NCBI RefSeq assembly: GCF_030944405.1
Contig: NZ_CP132339.1
Span: forward strand, 930,001-994,000
DNA length: 64,000 nt
Direction: 5' to 3'
Source of the DNA: Janthinobacterium sp. J1-1
Lineage (GTDB): Bacteria; Pseudomonadota; Gammaproteobacteria; Burkholderiales; Burkholderiaceae_D
Shown: positions 1 through 10,952 of the stretch, one piece after another
How positions within the stretch are numbered: position 1 is the first letter of the stretch
Layout: each line of letters opens with the position of its first letter
The notes under the pieces: model-generated
What the model was told of the DNA's origin: nothing
What the model saw: only the letters and a program-made list of their open reading frames with translations
The model's database searches: none
Translations under genes and position numbers: made by a program

Positions 1-951
1 GTAGCCGGTGTCCTGCAGGCGCGCCTGGTACAGCTGCAGCGCCGATTCGCTGTAGTAGTCGCCGGGGCCGATCTTGTTCAGGTTGCGGATGATGCTCGGG
101 TCGTAGCGCTTCAGGCCCTCGATGCGCAGCTCGCCAAAGCGCAGCTCGGGGCCGCTGCTGAGGATCACCAGCAGCGACACTTTGTGGGTCTCGGGATCGA
201 CCACCGCTTGCGTATCGACCAGCTGGGCGCGCGGGTAGCGCGTCTGCACCACTTCGCGCAGCAGGGCACGCTTGGCGGACTCCCATTCGGACTGGCGGAA
301 GATGGCGCCCTTCTTCAGGCCCCAGCTGCGCTTCAGGCCTTCGGTATCGTAGGGTTCGCTGGCCGCCAGCGGCGGGGTCGGATCGAAACCGCGCAATTCC
401 AGCTCGACCTTGTCGACCGTCACCGGCTGGCCCGGTTCGACATCGACGGTGACGACGGGCCGGCTGCCGGCGGTGTCGACGTTGACCGTGACGACGGGCG
501 TATAGAAGCCGGCCGTGGCCACCAGGTTTTTCACCTGCTCGGGCGCGTCGCGCACCAGGCGCTGCAACTGTTCGCGGTCCATGCGCGGATTGCCGCGAAA
601 ACGTTCCAGATCGAGGTTTTTTTCCAGCAGCTCATCGAGGTCGCCCGGCGCATTGACGCGCACATCGTATTGCAGGGCTGGCGCGACGGGCGCGGTCTCG
701 GCGGCCGGCTCTTCAACCGGCGTGTCCGCCATGGCTTCCGGAGCGGTTGCCGGGGCCGTTTCCGGGGTGGCGGGAACCGGCACCGCAACGGCCTCCTGCG
801 CGCGCGCAGGGGCCATGGGGAGGGCCAGGATGGCGCCGCCGGCGGCGGCCAGTGTCAGTTGCCCCATTACTTTTGCCACCAGTTGTGCCAAAATTCGTGG
901 TCGTATCGCCTTGCCGGTGGCTAAGTGCCGTATGGGACGTGCAGAAAACAT
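1..951 (-). CDS. tamA: TamA, outer-membrane translocation and assembly module (5' part only)
   Basis: The first 317 codons are present and the gene runs off the left edge. The product starts MFSARPIRHL and has a hydrophobic signal segment ending near AQE (about residue 52), a proline/alanine/glutamate-rich linker, then POTRA-type sequence (for example the stretches around RFRGNPRMDR and VDKVELELRG). This fits TamA, the Omp85-family barrel that, with the inner-membrane protein TamB, helps insert autotransporters and other outer-membrane proteins. The start is supported by GGAG six bases upstream. The C-terminal barrel and any tamB lie outside the window, so BamA-like relatives cannot be fully excluded. 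The leader between this gene and queC (952-1091) is shared and divergent. Confidence 0.82.
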   Translation of the reverse strand, partial: MFSARPIRHLATGKAIRPRILAQLVAKVMGQLTLAAAGGAILALPMAPARAQEAVAVPVPATPETAPATAPEAMADTPVEEPAAETAPVAPALQYDVRVNAPGDLDELLEKNLDLERFRGNPRMDREQLQRLVRDAPEQVKNLVATAGFYTPVVTVNVDTAGSRPVVTVDVEPGQPVTVDKVELELRGFDPTPPLAASEPYDTEGLKRSWGLKKGAIFRQSEWESAKRALLREVVQTRYPRAQLVDTQAVVDPETHKVSLLVILSSGPELRFGELRIEGLKRYDPSIIRNLNKIGPGDYYSESALQLYQARLQDTGY

Positions 952-1091
952 GGTGCTCCAGATGAGTAAATGCTGATCGCATGTTACCGGAAGTGAGAAA
1001 TTGATGGCGGACGAATAAGACTATTTTGTGCAGGGTATTTTATTGCCCGGCGCAAGCTCTGCCAGCGTGTCCTTAATTAAGAAAGAATATT

Positions 1092-1814
1092 ATGTTAGCA
1101 ACTGATACGGCACTCGTATTGTTTAGCGGTGGGCAAGACTCCACCACCTGCCTGGCCTGGGCCCTGGAGCACTACAGCCGTGTGGAAACCATCGGCTTTG
1201 ACTACGGCCAGCGCCATGCGATCGAGCTGACCGTGCGCCCGGGCCTGCTGGCCAAGATGCGCGAGCACTCGCCCGAGTGGAATGCGCGCCTCGGCGAAGA
1301 CCATATGATAGACCTGTCCCTGATTTCGGCCATTTCCGATACGGCGATGACGCAGGACGTGGAAATCGTGATGCAGGAAAATGGCCTGCCGAACACCTTC
1401 GTGCCTGGCCGCAACCTGCTGTTCATGACGGTGGCCGCCACCGTGGCCTACCGCCGCGGCCTGACGGTGCTGGTGGGCGGCATGTGCGAAACGGATTTCT
1501 CGGGCTACCCCGATTGCCGCGACGACACCATGAAGGCGCTGCAAGTGGCGCTGAACCTGGGCATGGCCACGCGCCTGAAGCTGGAAACACCGCTGATGTG
1601 GCTGGACAAGGCGCAAAGCTGGGACCTGGCGGAACGCCTCGGCGGCCAGAGCCTGGTCGACCTGATCCGCAGCGACACGCATACCTGCTACCTGGGCGAA
1701 CGCGGCCAGCTGCACGACTGGGGCTATGGCTGCGGCACCTGCCCGGCCTGCGCGCTGCGCGCGAATGGTTATCGCCAGTACATCGCGAGCAAGGCGGCCT
1801 TGCCTGTACTGTAA
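1092..1814 (+). CDS. queC: QueC, 7-cyano-7-deazaguanine (preQ0) synthase
   Basis: QueC converts 7-carboxy-7-deazaguanine to preQ0 using ATP and ammonia, a cytosolic step towards queuosine in tRNA. The 240-residue product has the PP-loop SGGQDS at residues 12-17 and four C-terminal cysteines (199, 214, 217, 220; CGTCPAC) that bind zinc in the family. Length is close to E. coli QueC (231). No other queuosine gene is adjacent, so it appears to be a single-gene unit reading away from tamA. The 140-base leader is AT-rich just before the start, but I could not fold a convincing preQ1 riboswitch in it. Confidence 0.93.
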   Translation: MLATDTALVLFSGGQDSTTCLAWALEHYSRVETIGFDYGQRHAIELTVRPGLLAKMREHSPEWNARLGEDHMIDLSLISAISDTAMTQDVEIVMQENGLPNTFVPGRNLLFMTVAATVAYRRGLTVLVGGMCETDFSGYPDCRDDTMKALQVALNLGMATRLKLETPLMWLDKAQSWDLAERLGGQSLVDLIRSDTHTCYLGERGQLHDWGYGCGTCPACALRANGYRQYIASKAALPVL

Positions 1815-1955
1815 CAGTGTGGTCTTTTTGATACAGGGTGCAAAATTTGCAAGGCCACCCGTTGTAACGTAGTATCGTTGACATCCGCTACCGATGGTAG
1901 ATGCGCGCCGCCGCGCTTGCGCTGGCGCGAATTTCGATCAGTCTTCCAGCCCGCC

Positions 1956-4900
1956 ATGAACAGACGCGCGTCGCCGTTGTCGTCCAGATCGCACCGCCCG
2001 CAATGGGTGGGACCGCCGTTGTTTGCGGCCCTGGTGCTGACCTTGGGACTGGGCCTGAGCTATGGCGCCTGGCGCGCCGCCAGCGATGCCAGCGAACAAC
2101 AGCTGCGCGCCGATTTCGATTTCCATGTACGCGAACTGGTGGGCAGCATCAGCGGCCGCATGCGTACCTACACCGACCTGTTGCATGGCGTGCAGGGCCT
2201 GTACGCCAGCTCGACGAATGTCACGCGCGAGGAATTCCATGCCTACCTGGCGGTGCGCGACCTGGCCCGCCACTACCCCGGCATCCAGGGCGTCGGCTAT
2301 TTGCCGCTGCTGCCCGGCGCGCAGCGCGCGGCGCACGAAGCGCAGGCGCGCGCGCAGGGCTTTCCCGGCTACGTGATCCAACCGCCGGGAGCGCGGCCGG
2401 CGATCGCGCCGATCACCTACCTGGAACCGGTCAGCGACAGCAACCTGCGCGCCATGGGCCATGACCTGCTGGCCGAACCGGCGCGGCGCGCGGCCCTGGA
2501 GCAGGCGCGCGACACGGGGCAGGCGGCCATGACGGGCAAGCTCCAGCTGTTGCAGGATGGCGGCGCCAGCGCCAGTACCACGGTGTACGGCTTTCTGCTG
2601 GTGATGCCGATCTTCGACAATGGCCTGGCGCACGACAGCGTGCAGCAGCGCCGCGCCGCCCTGCGCGCCTGGGTCTTCGCGCCGTTTCGCATGCAGGACC
2701 TGATGCGTGGCGTGGGTGGCGAGGCGTCGCGCCTGCTGGACCTGGAAATCTACGACGGTGACCACCTGGACGCCGGCGCCCGGCTGTACGACAGCCTGCC
2801 CGGGATGCCGGTGGCGCCGGGCCGGCTGGCCAGCACGCAGGCATTGACCATCGCCGGCCATGTCTGGACCGTGCGCGTGCGCGCGCTGCCTGCTTTTGAC
2901 GGCGACCTGCTGGCGCGCCCGCGCATGGTGGCCTGGACCGGCCTGTTCGTCAGCCTGGCGCTGGCGCTGGCCACCTGGCTGCTGGCGGCCAGCCGCTACC
3001 AGGCGCAGCGTTCGCTGGCGCGCGCCAACGAACTGGCTGGCCAGCTGGAGCAGGGCCAGGCCAGCGTGCTGGCGATGGCCGAGGCGGCGCAGCGCAGCCA
3101 GGCGATGCTGCGCAATATCCTCGATTCCACCCTCGACGGCATCCTGGTCGACAGCGCCGATGGCCGCATCTTCACCTCGAACCGGCGCTTTCGCGACCTG
3201 TGGCAAGTGCCCGATACGCTCGACTGGCAGGCCGACAGCGCGGCGCTGGTACTGCATGTGCAAAGCCGGCTGGAAGAGGCCACGCCTTTCCTCGACGCGC
3301 GCCGCCATGCGCCGCACGGCCACCGCGAACAGCGCGACCTGCTGCACCTGCGTGACGGCCGGGTGATCGAACAATATATCCGCAGCATGCAACTGGGTAA
3401 TGAGCAGGCCAGGCTGTGGACCTTCCGCGATATCAGCGAGCGCAGCCTGGCCGAGCGGCGCGAAACGACGCGGCGCCAGGTGCTGGAAATGCTGGCCATC
3501 GGCGCGCCGCTGGAGCGGGTGCTGGAAAGCGTGGTGCTGGGGGTGCAGGCCGATCATCCGGCCATGGTCTGCAGCATCCTGCTGCTCGACGAACACCGGC
3601 ATCGCCTGGTGCTGGGCGCGGCACCCTCGCTGCCGGCGTTTTTCAACCTGTCCAGCCATGGCCATGGCGTCGACATGCTGCGCGGCGTGCATGGCGTGGC
3701 GGCGCTGGCCGTGCGCAGCGGCCAGCGCATCAGCGTACCCGACCTGCGCGCGGCCGAAACACTGCCGGGAGAGATGGAACTGGCGACGCAGGCCGGCCTG
3801 CAGTCGTGCTGGGCCGAGCCGGTGCGCGGCGGCTCGGGCAAGCTGCTGGGGGTGCTGATGGCCTACCACCGCCAGCCGCTGGCGCCGGGCGCCTCGCACC
3901 TGGCGCGCTTGAGCGAAGCGGCGCACCTGGCCGGCATGGCGATCGAACAGGCGCAGGTGGCGCAGGCGCTGCGCGCCGGCGAAGCGCGTTTTCGCAGCCT
4001 GTACGACCATGCGCCGGTGGCCTTGTGGGAGCAGGACTGGTCTGCCGTGCGCGAGGCGCTTGACGTCATCAAACAGTCGGAGGTACAGGATTTGCCGGCG
4101 TATTTCCAGCAGCGTCCCGACGAACTCAAGCGACTGGCCGGCCTGGTGACCATCATCGACGCGAACGGCGCCGCGCTGGCGCAGGTCAGGGCCAACCTGG
4201 ACGACCAGCGGCGCGGCAAGCTGGGCCTGGCGCAAAACTTCGACGAGGCGGCCTTGCCCGCGTTTGGCGCGGCGCTGCTGGCGCTGGCCGGCGGCGCCCA
4301 CCTGTATGAATGCGAGAGCAGTTTTCTGCGCCTCGATGGGGCGGCGCGGCAAAACGAACTGAGCTTGCTGGTGATGCCGGGCCATGCCGACAGCCTGGAC
4401 TTCGTGATGGTGTCCTCGCTCGATATCACCGAACGCAAGCGCATGAATGCCGAGCTATTGCAGCTGGCCACCACCGACTTTTTGACCGGGCTGCCGAACC
4501 GCCGCCATTTCATGACGGCCTTGGCCAATGAGCATGCGCGGTTGCAGCGCGAACTGGCCAGCGTGGCCACCGTGCTGATGCTCGATATCGATCATTTCAA
4601 GCGCGTCAACGATGAACACGGCCATGCGGTGGGCGACGTGGTGCTGCGCCACCTGGGCGCCCTGATATGCCAGGCGCTGCGCAAGGTCGATGTGCCGGGC
4701 AGGGTGGGCGGCGAGGAATTCGCCATCCTGTTGCCGGGCACCGACATGGCGTCGGCGGCCGTGTTTGCCGAGCGCTTGCGCGCCCGCGTGGCCGACAGTT
4801 CGGTCAGCATCGACGGTGGCGTGCTGCTGTGCGTGACGGTGAGCATCGGCATGGCGGCCATGAGCGGCACCGATGCCGGTTGCGATGCGGTACTGGTGCG

Positions 4901-5006
4901 CGCAGATGAAGCGCTGTACCGCGCCAAGCGGGGCGGACGCAACCGGGTGGAACATCATGACGGCGGTGGCTCTGGCGGGGTGCTGAGCCAGTTCATGGCC
5001 AACTGA
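1956..5006 (+). CDS. Membrane-bound diguanylate cyclase, CHASE-PAS-GAF-PAS-GGDEF
   Basis: Predicted to make cyclic di-GMP in response to periplasmic and cytoplasmic signals. Counting from the ATG chosen here (1,016 residues): a membrane segment near 15-35, a periplasmic CHASE-like domain with the family-type stretch around GIQGVGYLPL, a second membrane segment near 326-348, a PAS domain from about 380, a GAF domain in the middle, a further PAS-like region, and a C-terminal GGDEF domain. The active-site loop reads GGEEF near residue 917 and an inhibitory I-site RKVD lies exactly five residues before it, so the enzyme looks active and feedback-inhibited. A TTG at 1878 would extend the frame by 26 residues; the ATG is preferred because it places the first membrane segment near the N-terminus, though neither start has a clear ribosome-binding site. 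No EAL domain is present. Confidence 0.88.
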   Translation: MNRRASPLSSRSHRPQWVGPPLFAALVLTLGLGLSYGAWRAASDASEQQLRADFDFHVRELVGSISGRMRTYTDLLHGVQGLYASSTNVTREEFHAYLAVRDLARHYPGIQGVGYLPLLPGAQRAAHEAQARAQGFPGYVIQPPGARPAIAPITYLEPVSDSNLRAMGHDLLAEPARRAALEQARDTGQAAMTGKLQLLQDGGASASTTVYGFLLVMPIFDNGLAHDSVQQRRAALRAWVFAPFRMQDLMRGVGGEASRLLDLEIYDGDHLDAGARLYDSLPGMPVAPGRLASTQALTIAGHVWTVRVRALPAFDGDLLARPRMVAWTGLFVSLALALATWLLAASRYQAQRSLARANELAGQLEQGQASVLAMAEAAQRSQAMLRNILDSTLDGILVDSADGRIFTSNRRFRDLWQVPDTLDWQADSAALVLHVQSRLEEATPFLDARRHAPHGHREQRDLLHLRDGRVIEQYIRSMQLGNEQARLWTFRDISERSLAERRETTRRQVLEMLAIGAPLERVLESVVLGVQADHPAMVCSILLLDEHRHRLVLGAAPSLPAFFNLSSHGHGVDMLRGVHGVAALAVRSGQRISVPDLRAAETLPGEMELATQAGLQSCWAEPVRGGSGKLLGVLMAYHRQPLAPGASHLARLSEAAHLAGMAIEQAQVAQALRAGEARFRSLYDHAPVALWEQDWSAVREALDVIKQSEVQDLPAYFQQRPDELKRLAGLVTIIDANGAALAQVRANLDDQRRGKLGLAQNFDEAALPAFGAALLALAGGAHLYECESSFLRLDGAARQNELSLLVMPGHADSLDFVMVSSLDITERKRMNAELLQLATTDFLTGLPNRRHFMTALANEHARLQRELASVATVLMLDIDHFKRVNDEHGHAVGDVVLRHLGALICQALRKVDVPGRVGGEEFAILLPGTDMASAAVFAERLRARVADSSVSIDGGVLLCVTVSIGMAAMSGTDAGCDAVLVRADEALYRAKRGGRNRVEHHDGGGSGGVLSQFMAN

Positions 5007-5393
5007 TCAGAGACCTGCCCGGTGCGCCCGCGCCTGCTTGCGGCTGCGGCTGGACAACAGCCAGATCACGGCGGCAATCACCAGCAGCGGCAGCAGGACC
5101 GGCGCACTGCAGGCCAGCAGCACCAGGACCAGCACGCCCCCGCCCAGCACCACGCCGGCCACCATGAACATGCCGACACCGGCCACCACCACGCCCACCA
5201 CCATGGCGGCGCAGACCAGCGCGATCAGTGCGATCAGCAGGCCGCCGCCGGCAAACACCAGCCCGAACAGCCATTCCAGCGGACCGTCGAAATCGTCGCC
5301 GTTGAACTGCATGTGCACGTCGCTGGCGCCGATCTTGTCAAGGAACAGGCAGGCCAGCACGAGGATCAGGACGAAGGTGAGTATTTTTTTCAT
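5007..5393 (-). CDS. Small glycine/valine-rich membrane protein, unknown function
   Basis: 128 residues beginning MKKILTFVLI. There is an N-terminal hydrophobic segment, a short polar part with HMQFNGDDFDG, then three or so long hydrophobic stretches rich in glycine and valine, and a basic C-terminal tail (SRSRKQARAHR). I do not recognise the family. The start was chosen because AGAGG lies about nine bases upstream; the frame is open further upstream but without such a site. Its stop codon abuts the stop codon of the convergent cyclase gene with no spacer. Confidence 0.65.
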   Translation of the reverse strand: MKKILTFVLILVLACLFLDKIGASDVHMQFNGDDFDGPLEWLFGLVFAGGGLLIALIALVCAAMVVGVVVAGVGMFMVAGVVLGGGVLVLVLLACSAPVLLPLLVIAAVIWLLSSRSRKQARAHRAGL

Positions 5394-5546
5394 GGCAGGC
5401 CTCTGAAAGATGTATTGGGATAAAGCATGTTCACACTGTAGCGGCGGCCCGGTGGCCCTGCCAGACGCGTGCGACAGGCGGTCGTTTTCGCGGCATGGAT
5501 GGCACGTGGACGGATGAGATGGTGGTGTCAAACAAGTTTTCTTTTC

Positions 5547-5574
5547 TTGCAATACGCGCATGGCGACCTATACT
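5547..5574 (+). promoter_or_regulatory. Sigma70-type promoter of the 78-residue gene
   Basis: TTGCAA (5547-5552) and TATACT (5569-5574) are separated by 16 bases. The predicted start of transcription is about 20-25 bases before the strong AAGGAGG ribosome-binding site at 5592-5598. Confidence 0.5.
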
Positions 5575-5602
5575 GAGCATTCACATTTGCAAGGAGGGCA
5601 CC

Positions 5603-5839
5603 ATGCTTGTGACTGCAGCTATCGGGGATCAATCGCTATCCCTGCATCATTGTCGAATCACGCGCCAGCGTAGCGCCGTCAAGTCTTGCGCCGAGCCTGT
5701 CGGCGCGCCATCGGCAATACCGCCGATCATCATCAACCCCTACAATTACCGCGTGCCGCTGCCGGCCATCGACCCGCGTTGGACCCCGCCGGGGCCACCG
5801 CTGACCTGGCCGGCGCGGCCCGCCATGTCGATGTGCTGA
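5603..5839 (+). CDS. Small proline-rich hypothetical protein (78 aa)
   Basis: The ATG is preceded by AAGGAGG, one of the best ribosome-binding sites in the window, and by a promoter-like pair at 5547-5574. The product starts MLVTAAIGDQ, has no signal peptide or membrane segment, three cysteines, and a C-terminal half rich in proline and tryptophan (PPIIINPYNYR, RWTPPGPPLTW). I do not recognise it. It could be a small expressed protein or a peptide precursor; coding status rests on the expression signals rather than on homology. Confidence 0.5.
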   Translation: MLVTAAIGDQSLSLHHCRITRQRSAVKSCAEPVGAPSAIPPIIINPYNYRVPLPAIDPRWTPPGPPLTWPARPAMSMC

Positions 5840-5948
5840 GCGGGGTGTGAAAAGGTGGGGCGGCATGCTGTTTGCAGTGTGCCAAACGCGGCACGGGCGG
5901 GCGATTTCGTCTATCATGCAGGCCCCACCTTCCATCACGAGCACCGCC

Positions 5949-6455
5949 ATGAGTACCGATCTTCCCGAGTTTTCCGAGCCAGATGAGCAAGACAGCGACG
6001 CGCCCATTCAGGAGCCGCGCCTGTGGACCGGCAACGGCTGGACCGCGCGCGTGATCAAGAACGAGGAAGACGAAGGCTGGGCGGTGGCCATGATCAAGGA
6101 TGGCGAACCGGAACCGGCCCTGGTCGGCCCGTGGACCATGGGCCGCGACAAGAAAAACCCCAAGCCGCTCGACGTCAACGCCTTCAACACCCTGGTGAAA
6201 ACGGCGTCCGAGGTGCTGCGCCGCCATGAACAGCAACTGCACGCGCAATTGCACAAGAGCCTGTACGTGGCCACCGACGAAGGCCAGGTCAAGGTCATGT
6301 TCGACATCGTGCCCGACGAAGAGCACCCGTATGCCGAGCTGAGCGCGTATGACGCCGACGGCGAACAGATCGCCAAGGTGCGCGCCCCGGCCGCATTCAA
6401 ATTCAACGCGACCGCGGCGGCCAACTGGATCGAGGGCGGTTACCGCAAACCGTAA
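5949..6455 (+). CDS. Conserved hypothetical cytosolic protein (168 aa)
   Basis: An acidic, soluble protein starting MSTDLPEFSE with no signal peptide or membrane segment. The core carries LWTGNGWTARVIKNEEDEGW and later VKVMFDIVPDEEHPYAE, with a C-terminal tryptophan motif AANWIEGGYRKP. The internal ATG at 5949 is chosen over upstream in-frame ATGs (5847, 5916) because the upstream residues look non-conserved and follow no ribosome-binding site; this choice is not certain. No domain recognised. The IS110 element lies directly downstream. Confidence 0.65.
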   Translation: MSTDLPEFSEPDEQDSDAPIQEPRLWTGNGWTARVIKNEEDEGWAVAMIKDGEPEPALVGPWTMGRDKKNPKPLDVNAFNTLVKTASEVLRRHEQQLHAQLHKSLYVATDEGQVKVMFDIVPDEEHPYAELSAYDADGEQIAKVRAPAAFKFNATAAANWIEGGYRKP

Positions 6456-6500
6456 TAATTCGAATAACAACCGGCATGACCGTAGATACTGTTATCCCCG

Positions 6501-7696
<1,196 letters not shown>

Positions 7697-7796
7697 GGTC
7701 GGATTAGGCCGCAGGCCGTAATCCGACAACATTGTTGGCTCCAAAAATGCACCGCCAACAATGTTGTCGGGTTACGCGCGTAGCGCTAACCCGACC
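7697..7796. repeat. Inverted pair of REP-like repeats
   Basis: Two copies of a roughly 43-base palindromic unit face each other: GGTCGGATTA...TAATCCGACAACATTGTTGGC at 7697-7739 and its reverse at 7754-7796, separated by 14 bases. Each unit has its own inner palindrome, and the ACAACATTGTTGGC/GCCAACAATGTTGT parts pair across the spacer, so the pair can form a long hairpin. The second unit runs into the czcA stop codon, so it may also act as a 3' stem for that transcript. A third copy lies at 49157-49201. Confidence 0.75.
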
Positions 7797-10700
7797 TACG
7801 CTGACTCTTTCTTCCGGTAAGCCAGGCTATACAACAGCGGCAACACCAGCAAAGTAAGCACCGTCGACGACAATATCCCGCCGATCACCACCGTGGCCAG
7901 CGGGCGCTGCACTTCGGCGCCGGTGCCGGTGGCGATCGCCATCGGCACGAAACCCAGTGACGCCACCAGCGCTGTCATCAGCACCGGCCGCAAGCGCGAG
8001 AGGGCGCCGTCGCGGATGGCGTCGTGCACAGCAAAACCCTGTTCGCGCAGCTGGCGAATAAACGAAATCATCACCAGCCCGTTCAGCACGGCCACGCCGG
8101 ACAGGGCGATAAAGCCTACCGCCGCCGAGATTGACAGCGGTATGTCGCGCAGCCACAGCGCGAGTATGCCGCCCGTCAGCGCAAACGGAATGCCGCTGAA
8201 CACCAGCAGGCCATCCTTCACATTGCCGAACATGGCAAACAGCAAGATGAACACCAGGCCCAGGGCCAGCGGTACCACCAGCTGCAATCGCGCGGTGGCC
8301 GACTGCAATTGCTCGAACTGGCCGCCCCAGCTGGTCCAGTAGCCGGCCGGTATATTGACCTGGGCTTGCAGCTGCTGCGTGGCGTCGGCCACAAACGAGC
8401 CGATATCGCGCCCGCGCACATTGGCGCTGATGACGATGCGGCGCTTGCCGTCCTCGCGGCTGATCTGGTTCGGCCCGGGCGCCACTTGCAGGCTGGCGAC
8501 TTCGCCGAGCGGAATGAAGCGCGCGCGGCCTTCCGCATTGGCGCCCTGGGGCAGGGCGATCGGCAGGCGGCGCAATTGCTCCAGGTCGCTGCGCAGGCTG
8601 TCGGGCAGGCGCACCACGATGTCGAACCGGCGGTCGCCCTGGAACAGGGTGCCGGCCTGCTGGCCGCCGATGGCGGTCGAGATCGCCGCCTGCACGTCGG
8701 CCATGTTCAGGCCATAGCGGGCCGTCTGCTCGCGGTCGATCTGCACCGTCAGCATCGGCAGGCCGCTGGTCTGTTCGACCTTCACTTCGGTGGCGCCGGC
8801 CACCTTGCCCAGCACGCCGGCAATGGCGGCCGCCGTCGCATCGAGCACGGCCATGTCGTCGCCATACAGTTTCACCGCCACGTCGCTGCGCACGCCGGAA
8901 ATCAGCTCGTTGAAACGCAGCTGGATCGGCTGCGAGAACTCGTAGTTGCTGCCCGGCAGGCTGGTGGCCGTCGCCTCGATTTCGGCCAGCAATTGCTCGC
9001 GCGGCTTTTTCGGTTGCGGCCACTGCGCGCGCGGTTTCAGCATGATGTAGCCGTCCGAGATATTCGGCGGCATCGGGTCGGAGGCGATCTCGGCCGTTCC
9101 CGTGCGGGCGAAGACGCGCTCGATTTCCTTGTGATTGCTCATCAGCCTGGTTTCCAGCTGCTGCTGCATCGCCAGGGATTGCGTGAGGCTGGTGCCGGGA
9201 ATGCGTAGCGCCTGGATCGCGATATCGCCCTCGTTCAGGCTGGGCACGAACTCGCTGCCCATGCGCGTCGCCAGCAAGCCCGACAGCAGCACGGCCACCG
9301 CCGCGAACACCAGCACCACCGGCGTGTTGGCCATGGCCTTGTCCAGCGCCGGCGCATACCAGCGCTTGGCCGCGCGCATGATGGCGTTTTCCTTTTCCGC
9401 CACCTTGTCGCCGATAAACAGCGCCACCGCGGCCGGAATAAAGGTGATCGACAGCAGCATGGCGCCCAGCAGCGCAATCACGACTGTGAACGCCATCGGC
9501 GTAAACATCCTTCCTTCCACGCCCGTCAGCGCAAAGATCGGCAGATACACGACCATGATGATCAGCTGGCCGTACAGCAGCGGCCGGCGCGCTTCCTGCG
9601 AGGCCGCAAAGACTTCCTCGTACCGTTCCTGCAGGGTCAGGCGCCGGCCCAGCTTTTGCTGGGCATGGGCCAGGCGGCGCACGCAGTTTTCCACGATCAC
9701 CACGGCGCCGTCGATAATGATGCCGAAGTCCAGCGCGCCCAGGCTCATCAGGTTGGCGCTGACGTGGTACTGCACCATGCCGGTAAATGTGAACAGCATG
9801 GCGAGTGGAATCACCATCGCCGTGATCAGCGCGGCCCTTATGTTCCCCAGGAACATAAAGAGGATGGCGATCACCAATACCGCCCCTTCCAGCAGGTTTT
9901 TCTTGACCGTATTGATGGCTTTGTCGACCAGCACCGTACGGTCGTACACGGTGACGGCATGCACGCCTTCCGGCAGGCTGCGGTTGATCTCGACCATTTT
10001 TTTATCCACCGCCTGCGACACGGCGCGGCTGTTCTGTCCGATCAGCATGAAGACGGTGCCGAGCACCACTTCGCGCCCGTTTTCGGTGGCCGCGCCGGTG
10101 CGCAGTTCGCGCCCGATGACGACGTCGGCCACGTCGCGGATGCGGATCGCCACGCCTTCGCGGTTGGCCACCACGATATTGGCGATATCGTCCTGGCTCC
10201 CGACCTGGCCCGGCGCGCGTATCAGCAGCTGCTCGCCCTGGCGTTCGATATAGCCGGCGCCCACATTGCCGTTGTTGCGCTCCAGCGCCGCCACGATTTC
10301 CTGCAGGCTGATGCCGTAGGAGCCCAGCTTGTCCGGATGCGGCGCCACCTGGTACTGCTTGGCGTAGCCGCCGATGGCGTTAATTTCCGTGACCCCCGGT
10401 ACATTGCGCAGCTGCGGCTTGATGATCCAGTCCTGGATTTCGCGCAGGTCGGTCGGCGTGTAGGGCGTGCCGTCGGCCTTCCTGGCGCCCGGTTTGGTTT
10501 CCACCGTCCACAGATAGATCTCACCGAGGCCGGTGGACACCGGCCCCATCTTCGGCGTGATGCCGGCCGGCAGGCTTTCCTTCGCTTCCTGCAGGCGCTC
10601 GTTGATCATCTGGCGCGCAAAATAGATGTCGGTGCCGTCCTTGAAAATCACGGTGACCTGCGACAGGCCGTAGCGCGACAGCGAACGGGTTTCTTCGAGC

Positions 10701-10933
10701 TTCGGCAGGCCGGCCATCGCCGTTTCGATCGGAAAGGTGATGCGCTGCTCGGTTTCCAGCGGCGAGTAGCCGGCGGCGGCCGTATTGATTTGCACCTGCA
10801 CATTGGTGATATCGGGCACGGCGTCGATCGGCAACCGCTGATAACTGTAGATGCCGAAGGCGGCCATGGCGGCCACGGCCAGCATGACCAGCCAGCGCTG
10901 CGCGATGGCAAAGCGGATCAAGCGTTCAAACAT
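7796..10933 (-). CDS. czcA: CzcA, heavy-metal efflux RND pump (Co/Zn/Cd type)
   Basis: Inner-membrane proton antiporter that forms the trimeric pump of the CzcCBA tripartite exporter. The 1,045 residues start MFERLIRFAIAQRW with the first membrane helix, followed by the large periplasmic loops and two blocks of membrane helices typical of HME-RND proteins. The helix-4 signature near residue 400, DFGIIIDGAVVIVEN, matches the DFG-DGA-VEN pattern of the Zn/Co/Cd subgroup rather than the Cu/Ag (CusA) pattern. It is the last gene of czcI-czcC-czcB-czcA, 19 bases after czcB, and its stop codon overlaps a REP-like repeat. Confidence 0.93.
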   Translation of the reverse strand: MFERLIRFAIAQRWLVMLAVAAMAAFGIYSYQRLPIDAVPDITNVQVQINTAAAGYSPLETEQRITFPIETAMAGLPKLEETRSLSRYGLSQVTVIFKDGTDIYFARQMINERLQEAKESLPAGITPKMGPVSTGLGEIYLWTVETKPGARKADGTPYTPTDLREIQDWIIKPQLRNVPGVTEINAIGGYAKQYQVAPHPDKLGSYGISLQEIVAALERNNGNVGAGYIERQGEQLLIRAPGQVGSQDDIANIVVANREGVAIRIRDVADVVIGRELRTGAATENGREVVLGTVFMLIGQNSRAVSQAVDKKMVEINRSLPEGVHAVTVYDRTVLVDKAINTVKKNLLEGAVLVIAILFMFLGNIRAALITAMVIPLAMLFTFTGMVQYHVSANLMSLGALDFGIIIDGAVVIVENCVRRLAHAQQKLGRRLTLQERYEEVFAASQEARRPLLYGQLIIMVVYLPIFALTGVEGRMFTPMAFTVVIALLGAMLLSITFIPAAVALFIGDKVAEKENAIMRAAKRWYAPALDKAMANTPVVLVFAAVAVLLSGLLATRMGSEFVPSLNEGDIAIQALRIPGTSLTQSLAMQQQLETRLMSNHKEIERVFARTGTAEIASDPMPPNISDGYIMLKPRAQWPQPKKPREQLLAEIEATATSLPGSNYEFSQPIQLRFNELISGVRSDVAVKLYGDDMAVLDATAAAIAGVLGKVAGATEVKVEQTSGLPMLTVQIDREQTARYGLNMADVQAAISTAIGGQQAGTLFQGDRRFDIVVRLPDSLRSDLEQLRRLPIALPQGANAEGRARFIPLGEVASLQVAPGPNQISREDGKRRIVISANVRGRDIGSFVADATQQLQAQVNIPAGYWTSWGGQFEQLQSATARLQLVVPLALGLVFILLFAMFGNVKDGLLVFSGIPFALTGGILALWLRDIPLSISAAVGFIALSGVAVLNGLVMISFIRQLREQGFAVHDAIRDGALSRLRPVLMTALVASLGFVPMAIATGTGAEVQRPLATVVIGGILSSTVLTLLVLPLLYSLAYRKKESA

Positions 10934-10952
10934 GATGGTTTCCTTGGCGTGA

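Noticed and set aside
952..1091. preQ1 riboswitch in front of queC
   Set aside because: No recognisable pseudoknot or conserved core could be found by eye.
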